Of a stretch of DNA of 64,000 nt, positions 43,208 to 53,700 are shown piece by piece. The DNA comes from Mastigamoeba balamuthi (lineage: Eukaryota > Evosea > Mastigamoebida > Mastigamoebidae). The stretch covers positions 381,487 through 445,486 of the forward strand of contig CACRSC010000472.1 in NCBI GenBank assembly GCA_902651635.1. The letters run 5' to 3'. Below the pieces are notes generated by a model. It saw only the letters and a program-made list of their open reading frames with translations, had not been told where the DNA came from and did no database searches. The stretch's first letter is position 1, and every line of letters starts with the position of its first letter. Made by a program: the position numbers and the translations under genes.

Positions 43208-46200
43208 ATGAGCGGGCGCGAGAAGCGGGACGAGGCCTGGTGCGTCTACAAGGAGCACCTGCTGGCGCACGGCCTGCGGCAGCACGACATCCTCACCGAG
43301 GACGACCTGCGCTCGGTCCTCTCCGAGACGTCGCTCAGCAAGAGCGACCAGCTCGCCGTCGTCGCGCGCTGGCGCAAGAGGGCACGCGCGGCCGCCTCCC
43401 CGCTGTCCCCGCGCGCGGGGGGCAGGGACGCCTCCGAGGGCGGCGCCTCGGTGCTGACGGATGCCGGGTCCCCAGCCCCCAGCAGCAGGCGCCGCTACTA
43501 CCTGCTCGACTCCAACGTGGAGGTCGGGACAGGCATACACCCGCCGTCCCTCTGGCCCCCAGACTTCAAGGTAGGCCGGTCGGGGTGGGGGGCTGGGAGA
43601 GGGAGGGGGCAGCGCGAGATGGGCTGCAGGGTTGCGAAGGGCCATACAACTGCTCACCTCTGCCACACCAGCTTGGTGTGGTGGCTCTCAGTCACTTTCC
43701 CCCGTCCCCAACCGACACTCACAGGAAATGTTCCCCCCACCGCAGCCCGAACCGGCCGCTTCGTGCCTGTCGGGGGTCGGGCTGAGGAACAGGAGCGTGG
43801 AGGAGCTGCTCGAGGCCGCCCGCAGAGAGGTCAGGCTCGTCGTGGGGGTGCAGCCCGACCAGGCCCTGGCGCTGGCCCTGTGGACGCAGCAGGCCGACGA
43901 CGCCGGCTCTGAGGACGGCAGCGTCCGCGCCGCTCTGAACAACGCGCTGCAGAGGGGCGGCCTCGGCGAGCTGTCCAAGTGGAGGTCCTTCCTGTGGCAC
44001 CTGCTCTCTGCCCTGCGAGCACTTCCCGCGTTCCACGTACGCTATCGGTTGTTTCTGAGTATCATTTGTTGCTTTCTCAACGGTCCTGCACACCCCAGGG
44101 GACGGCCTTCTGTGCCACGGCCACGCCGTCGAGGCTCTTCGTGGGCCAGATCGTGACGCGCAACCAGTTCACCAGCTGCAAGACGGCCCCCCTGCTGGCT
44201 CGAGAAGTCCCGGTGTGTTCCCCAGCCGCACGTGCCTCATGTTCTGAAGTAACGGCCTTGCAAAAGACGGGAACCCTGTTCCAGGTCGAAGTGCAGTGCG
44301 GCGTCAGCCTTTCGGGGATGTCGCCGTTCACGGAGAATGAGGTCGTCCTGGAGCCCAACACGGAGCTCATCGTCACGTCTCGCCAGACCCAGGGGGACTT
44401 GGTCGTCGTCACTCTGTCACAGCTCCCCCTGCGATTCCAGCTGGAGCTCGTCCCCGGTGAGAGGGCGCCGGCTACCGGCAACGAGAGGCAGGAACCCCAG
44501 AGGCGCTTCTCCCTCATCGACACGCTCGGTGGGATGTTCCAGGCCAAGTCGCCGAGGGACAGGCACCAATCGACAATTGGTAGCCCCGAGGCCGGGCTCA
44601 TTCCGTTGAGCCCAATGGTCCTCTCGCCCCAGATGACGATGCTGGAGCCACCGCAGGCATCTCCAAAGAACGACAACACAAATCCGGCTCCTACGGCGGA
44701 CGCCCCCGTTTTCCTAAGTGAAGAAGACCGGGCGAAACTGTTCGCGAAGGAGAAGAACGTACAGGAGCTGGCCTGTGGACTCGCGACCTACATCACCTCC
44801 GAGCCAATCTGCATCGCCGTCTGCCAGAGGCTCATCAAGAGGATCAAAGGTTGAAATTCCGCTCAGCCACTCTTTTATTGACACCCTGAACAGACGGGGA
44901 GAAAGCCGAGCTGTGTGCCTCGTGCCCGCAGCTGGCTGTTTCAGTAGCGGCAGCCCTGAGCGGATCCCTTACCCCAGCAATGACTTCCACAGCCGTATCG
45001 CTAGCTGCCTGGCTCACAATGTATAATAGTACGACGCACACACCACTTCTGCCTTGCCCGCCTCTTACACGAGGACCAGGTGATAGAACACCGCTACCCG
45101 ACCTGTGCAAAGAACTTGTTGCGATGGGCGTGCTGGAGCCCGTCCTTCGGCTGCTAGTGCAATACGCCAGGGCAGACCCCCGCTCAAGGACAACGAAGGA
45201 TCTGTGCTGGATCGCCCGCAACCTGCTGGAGCACGAGCAGACCACAGAGGATCGCACTCCAGTGCTCGTGTCAGCACTGAGGACGCTGCGCGACCCCGAG
45301 CAGGTGGAAGCGATCTCCTGTGCCCTGTCCGCCATCGCCAGAGGAAACCGTAAACCGTCGTTTTGCTCCGAGGATAGTACTGACAGTTCCCATCCAGCCG
45401 ATGGAGCGTCGTGGATTTTGCGGGCAGACGGAATGAGCGCTGCGCTGGGCGCTTTGTCCGTGAGCACGGGCAGTCTCGAGTGCTGCACAAGCCTGTGCAC
45501 GCTCGTCTCTTTTCTCTCAACTGCCGGTTTGAGCCCACTTGATCAACTCGCTCAAGTTCCTGATCTTAATAACCCCCCCTCGCAGAGTCGTTCTTCAAGG
45601 AGTTCACAACTCAAAATGGTGTAACGCTGCTCCTGAGGGCACTCGCTCGCCATCGCAAGAGCCCGTCGATCGTACAGCTCGCGTGCACCGTACTTACAAC
45701 CACAGCGAAGAAAAACGGTGCTCACTACAGCGCACAGCCACCAGCCAATATCACCGACCTCACTCTCTTCCTGCAGACGGGGTCAAGGTAGTTCTGAGCA
45801 CAGAGAGCAACGTGGAACTAGCGCTGTCCATGATTCAGCGGCACTCGAGCTCGCTCGAGACCACGGACGCCCTGTGCCACTTCATGGTCGTCGTGCTCTC
45901 TTCTCGTCGGTTGACCCTCATGCAGTCTCGTGACCGCACTAATGCGAAACATCTGCCAGGTGCCACCCGAGTGGAGGTGCTGCGTCTCGGAGGCGTATCA
46001 TTGCTCTGCGCCTGCCTGAGGAAGCACCGCGCAGAGACAGCTGTTGTGCACCCTGTTTGCAAGATCCTCTTCAACCTCTCCGCGGATGGCACGTTCCTGC
46101 AATTGCTCCACCTTCTCAAACAGCCCTGCAGCCGCGGCCCTCAAAGCCATCAGCAAGGAGGATGTCGTGCCGCTCGTCATCGGCGTGCTGAGGTCGTTCT

Positions 46201-46709
46201 TTACGTCGATGCCTATCGTTGAGAAGGCATGCGGCCTTCTGGGCAACCTGTGCTACCTCTTTGGTTCGCCCGTGTCTGCGACAGGCACCGGGGTTCCTGA
46301 CAGAGTTCGTCGATGTGCAGATAACGCAGAACTGGCGTTGTCGAAGGAGGCGCTGCCCTTGGTGTTCTCGATACTTCGCAACTACTCTTCCACGAGCCCG
46401 CGCATCGTGCAGGTGTCGTGCGGAACGCTGGCGAACCTGGCACGCAAAGACGAGATCAAGATGGTGGTCGGGAAGCAGGGCGGGATCGGGATGATCGTGC
46501 AGGCGTTGGGGTACCACGCACGAGTGCCGTTCGTGGTGGAGGACGCGTGCAGGGCCCTCAAGTCGCTCGCGGCCAACAAGGCGAACAGGAGCATCATCGT
46601 CTGCGGAATGCCTCCGGACCTGGCCGAGTTCTTGAAGAAGAGCTATCCGATCAGCAGCTCCGTCAAGTCTTTGTTCGCGGTGCTCAACTCCCGCGTCTTG
46701 AATCAATAG
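43208..46709 (+). CDS. ADP-ribosyltransferase-like domain fused to armadillo-type repeats
   Basis: Exons: 43208-43570, 43725-44036, 44099-44212, 44267-44849, 44894-45028, 45080-45349, 45398-45526, 45586-45717, 45777-45905, 45960-46088, 46132-46263 and 46321-46709; about 938 aa. The second exon may instead begin at 43746. Residues about 150-310 follow R-S-E ADP-ribosyltransferases: ALALALWTQQ, AALNNALQ, KWRSFLWHLLSALRALPAFH, NQFTSC, GTLFQVEV and the ExE site SPFTENEVVLEPNTELIV. The motif that normally carries the catalytic Arg (VYRG-type) reads GTAFCATA, so Arg appears replaced. From about residue 440 there are armadillo/HEAT-like repeats (AVSVAAALSGSL, ILFNLSAD, VSCGTLANLARKDE). The intron at 46089 has a GC donor and that at 44213-44266 an AAG acceptor. 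Function unknown; perhaps a binding scaffold. Confidence 0.72.
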
Positions 46710-46806
46710 ATAGATTTTTGTGTGATATCTCTCCGCGCCAAATCCCGGCAGGAGATCCAAACAGTCGAACAAGCGCACATTCACCCACCCAACCTGCCCC
46801 ACCTCG

Positions 46807-49800
46807 ATGCCACGCCCGCTGGCAGGCTGCGTCGTGTGTGCCACAGGCAATGCCACTAACCGTCCCGTCTACGCTCTCCACGTCGAGGAGCTAGGCGGCG
46901 AATTCCAGGGTATTTATCCCCAATTCCCACTTTTTGAATAGTGCCTGCGTTGACGTGGTTTCCCCAGCCGACCTGACCGCGCACACGACCCACATCATCG
47001 CCACCACCACCGACTCGGAGAAGTACCGCGCCGCCGCGCGCAGCGGCATCCACATCGTTCTGCCGTCGTGGCTCGACGCGTGCCTCGCGCGCTCGCTGCG
47101 CGTCGACGAGCGCAAGTTCTGCGTGCCCCCGTTGCTGGGGTGCATCGTGTGCCCCACGGGCCTCGAGGTCTCGGAGCGCGACGCGCTGCAGGACGCCGTC
47201 GCTGCGCTCGGCGGCGAGTACAGCGCCGACCTGACGCGCACCGTGACGCACCTCGTCGCCTTGGAGCCCTCGGGCAACAAGTACGACGCCGCCGTGCTGT
47301 GGGAGGGCGTGCACATCGTGTCGCCGCAGTGGGTGCCGCACTGCGCAGCGGCCAAGGTGCGCGTCGACGAGGCGCTGTACCCGGTGGCCCCTCTGCGGCC
47401 GGGCCACGAGACCGCCGACAGGGCAGGGGCGCCTTCGGACGACGCCCCCGGCGCGGCGAAGCCAAGCAGAGAGCCCGTGGAGCCCGCTATCCTCAGGTGC
47501 CCGCAGCAGAAGTGCGTAGTGGAGCAGGACGAGGGCAGGCTCAGAGTCAAGCGAGGTCAGCTTTCCCGCAGGTTATTCCGGGAATCATCCCATTCACATT
47601 TCCTCGCCAGAGAGGGTCGACAGCGAGACGGAACCCGAGCCTAAACGACAGCGCATGACGCCGCCGCCTGTATTGCCCGCCGAAGCTGTGTACAGCAACG
47701 TCTTCGAGGGTGTCAAGTTCTTGGTGGCTGGGTGCGAGCCGCGGCAGGAGGAGCGTATCGCGCTGTTCATCGCCGCCAACAGCGGCTCCGTTGTCGAGCC
47801 CGGCAACGTCCGCCAGGGCACCGTGGACTACGTTGTTGTGCCACATGGCTTTAAGGCAGGCCCTGCTCCCGGTGGCGCTGTTGTGGTTTCTCCACAGTGG
47901 CTGGAGCAGTCGCTGGAGCGCAAGCGTCTTCTCGACGTGTCGCTGACCCCGCTGCTGACGCCACTGCCCCGCCGGCTTCCCTACACGTTCATGAAGAAGT
48001 TCCGGATCACCATCACGGGGTTCGGGGAGGACTCGAGATCACTCAAGTTCCTTATCTTCGATCTTGGAGCGCAGTTTACCGAGTCGTACGCAAGCTGCAC
48101 GAGATTTGTCGCCTTAACTTATCGCAACAGGCTCTCGAGGAAGAACACTCACCTCGTGTGCAACCACGCTGAAGGCGCTAAGTACCGTAAGGCGCAGGAG
48201 TGGAACGTTCCAGCAGTTTCCAAGCAGTGGCTCTTTGACTGTGCTTTACTGGCAAAGGAGCTGCCCACAGAGCCTTATCTCATATCCATGCACGACGACG
48301 TCCCCGTTGGCGATCCCGTCGCACAGGCGGCGACCGTGGTGTCCTCGGCACTCGCAGGCGTCGTCATTTTCGTCTCGAAGCGGATCGAGGCCGACAAGGC
48401 TCAGCATATCATCGACGTTGTCACCAGCATGGGTGGCAGTGGCGTGTGGGACTACTCGGCCATGGTAACCCACTACATATACGGTATTCATGCAAAATAA
48501 CCTTCTTTCTTACCGAGCGTTCCACCAGAGGGGACAGGAGAGCGAACCAAAGAGTTCAAAATGGCTGTGGCCAACAAGGTGCTGTTCGCGTCTCCGAGCT
48601 GGGTTCACAGCTGCCACGAGGCCATGGCCAGACTGCCGGAATCAGACTACCCGCCCTCTGCTAGGGAGAACCGCACTCTGGGAATCCAACCACTCCTCTG
48701 TTCGCAGAGGTCACAACAGCAGGGGCACTCCAGGAAACACCCGAAGCAGAAAAAGCCCGACTCGAGGGTTTCGCTACTCGAGACAGACGCCCTCTTCCAA
48801 GAGCATGAGATCCTCGTGGCAGGCGTCCCGACACCTCGAAAGGCACCAACAGGCGGCGTTCTTACTCGCGCACATGTTCAGCCAGATGCCACATCGACAG
48901 CGCCAACTGCGGTTGATGCCCTGCCTTCGCAGCCCGCTGCTGTTGCCGCCGCCGATTTCGACACCGTGCAACAAGCGGACGTACCACAAGTCGAGAAAGT
49001 TGCCGAGCCCACTGTGGCAGCCGATGCATGCGATCAGCAGCCCGACCAAGAGTTGCGGGAGCAACAACCCAATGCCGAGAACGGGGTGGAGGCGTCAGAC
49101 GAAGAGGAGCCTGGGTCTCCCAATGGGGCAGGAGCAGTACCGCCCCCGCGGGACATGCAGCTGTTCCAATGCATCACCGTGCTCAAGAACCTTTGTGAGA
49201 AGAGCACTCGCACGCTGCACCCAGAGCCACAGAAGGAGAAGGACCCACAACAGCCCCAGCCGGTGACCCCAACGAAGTCGCGGAGGAGCGGGAAGCGGGG
49301 CTCCTCGAGGTTTTCGTCTCTCTTCGACGTACGCTTTCTGGGTCAGCCCTGTCTCACTTCGCACTGCAGCAGGACGATGACGACGAAGCCGAGCCCAGCG
49401 CCGTCCTCGATGCCGACAGCAATGATCCCGACGTCGTGAGGCAAGCAACCACAGCCGGCGGTAAGCACATTCACGCACTCAACAAATCTCATTCTTTGTA
49501 CAGACGACTCGCAGGTTGTCAGCTTCGCCAACAATGCCGAGAGTAGGAGCAGAGAGGAGACACTCCGGAGAATGAAGAGGGAGGCGGCACAGACCGACGT
49601 GCCCCCCGACATCGACATGGTCGCATCTGCTCCTGCCGTCGAGGAGGTCCCAGTCCCGAGTGGCACCTACACTGTCACAGGTACAAGCAGCATCTTTCCG
49701 TTGTGCTCAAGAGCTCTTGTAGGGTTCAGCGCCGAGTTGACGACGGCGTTTTCCAACCGCCTGAAAGCACTCAAATGCACCGTGGAGACTGACATACGGC

Positions 49801-50609
49801 GCGGCGTGACGACTCATGTGATCGCACTCAGACCGAGGACGACAACCAAGTGTTTCCAGGCGTTCGCCGCGGGACTCTGGATGCTGAAGCCCGCCTTTGT
49901 CGACGCGTGGGAGAAAACAGGTGTGAAGCCCAACGAGCTCGACTACGAGTGGACGGCTGCTGATGCCCCCATCTCGGACCAGGTACTCTCACTCATTGTT
50001 TTGGGAAAACCTGACGACCATCACAGCCGCCAAGCGCGTCTTCCATGCCGGGGAGAACGAACCTGGTGTCCGTCTATGGGGCCGGCAGGATGTGCCGCGA
50101 GTTCACGGCCAAGACAGGCCACGGGATTTTTCTGGTGCGCGCCTGCTGCCGCGCTTAACTTTAGTGACACGGCACGCGTGCCTGCGCCTCCCTTTTTTTC
50201 CTGTAGGGCATGGTGGCGTCGCTCTACTTCCGGCCCGAGGACCCCAAGAAAGACTTCTGCAAGCAGGCCATCGAGATAGGCGGCGGCGAGGTCGTTCCTG
50301 TGTCGCTGTCGCTCAAACAGGTGCGAGCGCACGTTGCCATCTTCTCTCCCTGACGGCCAGGCCAGAAAACGGTGACACACGTGGTCGTGGGAAGCGACAT
50401 GTCCGCCGACAACCTCGCTGCCTCGCTGCAGCACGCCAAGTGCGTGAGCATGGGTACGCCCGGGCTTGCCTGGCTTTCGATCCTCGATTTCTGTTTTTAC
50501 CATCCTGACGCGGACCGCCGGTCATCGGGCAGAGTACGTGATCAACATGATCCTGGTGGACTGTGCCCGAGAGCCGGCAGAGTGCATTCTGAGGGCGCCA
50601 ATCAAATAA
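46807..50609 (+). CDS. TopBP1/Rad4/Dpb11-like multi-BRCT protein
   Basis: This family couples replication initiation and the DNA-damage checkpoint by binding phosphopeptides. Exons: 46807-46909, 46968-47555, 47611-48085, 48131-48483, 48529-49328, 49370-49460, 49504-49680, 49723-49982, 50027-50134, 50207-50320, 50366-50453 and 50533-50609; 1077 aa. Five N-terminal BRCT-like units are visible: LAGCVVCATG..THIIATT, GCIVCPTG..THLVALEP..VSPQWVPHC, VKFLVAGC..VSPQWLEQS, ITITGFGEDSRSLKFLIFDL..THLVCNHAEGAKY, and VIFVSKR..MVTHYIYEG. After an acidic linker come two C-terminal BRCTs (GFSAELTTAF..AFVDAW; LVSVYGAGRMCREFTAKTGH..THVVVGSD), a 5+2 arrangement like TopBP1. The stop codon TAA (50607-50609) overlaps AATAAA (50605-50610), a likely poly(A) signal. 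It starts 97 nt after the ART-like gene. Confidence 0.8.
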
Positions 50610-50711
50610 AGCGCGCGTCTGTCTTGTTTCCCCCAGCCAAAGCCACACCCCCCAATTCGCCGAAATCTGCCACGTCGATGTGTATCTTGGCTTTTCTGCA
50701 CGGGAAAAAGG

Positions 50712-53700
50712 ATGATGAACAGTGGTAGACGAGGGACCGTGGCCCCGTTGTCAGGTTTGTCGCCACGTTCCACGTATCAACCCTGCCCATCACGTCCCAT
50801 CGCACCCACGCCCCTCCCACGCGGCCTCTTGATCTCGATCGCCGTCACCGCCACCCGAAACCCGAGATAACCGTCCCAGCTGACGCCCTGCGGTCCCCTG
50901 CGTGCGGCCAGATGTCTACTACCTGGTGCTGCAGATGCTGCGGTCCGGCCCCTGCTCCGACGCCGCCGACGCCCTGGCCCGCGAGGCCGAGGCCGCGGGG
51001 CTTCTTCGCGGCGGACTGCCTCTGTCGCGGACGGTGCGGCCCGCCCCCCTGTGCTCCTGGGACCCTCGGGAGTGCCCCGGTGCTGCGGTCTGTTTTGTGG
51101 TGCCGGGGGTCCGCACTCCCGGCCGGCTCCCCTGGCCTCCTAGATTTTCTCCCTCAAATAGATTTTTCTCCACTTTTTCCGCCTCCCTTCCCCCAAACCG
51201 AAATGGCATCTGTCGCGACGGTCTTGGTGAATGCCCTATTGCTCCGTGCGCTGCGCGGGATAAATAACGGGGCGCTATTTTAGCAACTCCAGCGCACAGC
51301 AATTGCGTTTTCCAAGATTGAACCGCAAATATCTCGCCTGACGTGGTGCATTGCAGCGGGAGCAGGTCGAGGCTCTTCCGGGCGATGCGCTCCGCTTCAT
51401 GCTCGGCTCCCTGGTGGCGCTCCGCAACCGCACGCGGCCGGGCACGGCGCCCCCCATCCTGGGCGTGCTGGACCGCGCTGTGGCCCGGGCCCCAGACCCC
51501 ATCCCCGGCCTCGGTGCCCACCGCCCAGCCCAGCCCCCCCAGGAGCCCCTCCCCGCCGCACTCACGGGGGGCTCAGGGGGCCCAGTGTGCAAGTCGCTGC
51601 TCCAGAGGGAGCTGGGGACGCTGGGGCCGGAGATGACGCTGCCGACGGTGGTGTCGCACAAGTACCGCTCGCTGTGCAGGGTCACCGGCCACTTCTACAG
51701 CCGCCCCGTCTACAACGTCCGCTTCGACAGCACCGGCCAGTTCCTCTTCTCCGTGCGGCCCTCCCCCTTCCCCCACCCACAGCCAGGCCCACCTGGCGGC
51801 TGACCCCGGGGGGCGCGGACAAGGGGGCGGACGACACGACGATCAAGTGCTGGAGGGCCAGCGACATGTCGCTGCTGTACAACTTCAAGGGGCACGTCGA
51901 CGAGATCGAGGAGCTCGCCGTCAGCCCCTGCAGCAAGTTCCTCGTCTCCAACGCCGCCAGGTCGCAGCACCTGCGCGTTTGGGACCTCACCGAGCGCAAG
52001 CTGATCAAGTCCATCACCTGCAAGGTCAAAGTCTGCTCGGTACGCAGCGTCGAGTGGGACCGCACACGCGTTGCTCACTGCGCCCCGCGTGCTCTCTCTC
52101 TCCCCCCAGTTCTCGTTCTGCCCCGACGCCCAGAGGGAGCTGCTGGTGGCGCTGGACCAGGACTCGATGCTGTACGGGTGGTCGTCGAAGACGTGGGAGA
52201 CGCTGTTCGCGGTGGACATCGGGGGCAAGACCAAGAACACGCTGCAGATGTCGTGGAGCGGCGACGGCACGCTGCTCTCGGTCGCCGGCAGGAAGTACAT
52301 CTCCGTCTTCCGCTCGAACGACCTGGCCGAGATCGGCAGGATCCAGGACAAGGCCAGCCTCGTCTTCTTCTCCAACAGCGGCCGTGAGTTCGTGACCGCG
52401 TGCGTATTCGCAGGCAGCTCGCACGCTCTTCCGCGCCGCTGAAACTGCGCCCCCCCAGGGACACGAGGCAGCCCACGATCTACCGCATCAACGCAGTGGG
52501 CGAGTGGGTGCCGATCATACGTGCGTAGCAGCCGCGCCACCCTCTTCCTCTCGCGCTTCTCTCTGACAGCAGCGCGCAGTCGAGAGGATCCCCGAGAAGA
52601 AGTTCAGGGCCATCCAGTCGCTGTGGAGCAAGAACGACAGCCTCGTCATCACGTCGCACCAGGACGGGCACATCAAGGTGCGCGCCACCGGTCTCCCCCG
52701 TCGCTCGGAGCGACACACCTCCCCTGAGCTGCCGCCGTCGTGCGCGCGCAGGTGTGGGACGCAACGACGGGAGAGATGGTGTGGACGTTCGAGGGGCACA
52801 GGAAGGAGGCGTGGGCGCTCGAGATGCACCCGCACGACCCGCGGGTGCTGCTAAGCGCGGGGCACGACGGGCTGGTGTTCCTGTGGGACATGCTGACGGG
52901 GTCGCAGATCGCCTGCTACGCGGCGCCCATCGAGGGCTCCGAGTGCCTGTGCTCGTGCTTCAGCCCCGACGGCAGCTTCTTCGCCGTCAGCTACAACACG
53001 GGCATGATCAGCCTCTTCGGCACGGGCACCACGCAGCCCTACGCCCGCACGCCCCGCGAGCAGTTCTTCCAGAACGAGTTCCACCAGTGGGACAGGGAGC
53101 CCGAGCTGGGGTTCCCCGTCAGCAGGATCACGCAGCGCATGTTCGTCGACTTTCCCGCGGGCTCGCTCTGCAACGCCGTCGGCGAGGCCTACAGGATCCA
53201 GCCCGACCCCTCGCTGGCCCCCGGCATGGCCGAGTTTGTCGACGACGAGCAGGCCATCACGCGCCTGCGCTCGCAGATCGCCAACGAAGTCGGACTGTGC
53301 GCCACCGACCGCCCCCCGGCACCTCGCTCTTGTGTGAAACTCACCAGGGACGCCTGCACAGCGCTCCTCCCACGATCGAGGAGGAGGAGGCGGCGGCAGC
53401 CGCAGCTGCAGTGAACGCGGCGCAGGCATACGCGCAGGAGGACGAGGACGACGTCGCCGACGCCTTTGCGGGGGACTGCGAGCAGGACGAGGACTTTGTG
53501 GAACACGCCGGGGCAGACGACGAGGACGAGGACGAGGACGACGAGGACGACGAGCGGCCGCGCAGCAAGCCCAGGGCAGCGCACAACGCCGCGGCGCGCA
53601 CGCACCGCTACAACACGCGCCACAACCCCTCGGGCGACGCCCGCGAGTACGAGGGCATCGAGATCGACGAGGACGAGTCGGACGGCGGCCCCGTCACCCG

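Noticed and set aside
44213-44320. ART-like segment read without the intron at 44213-44266
   Set aside because: It is open in frame, but it inserts 18 odd residues between FTSC and GTLFQVEV; removal by GT..AAG fits family spacing better.
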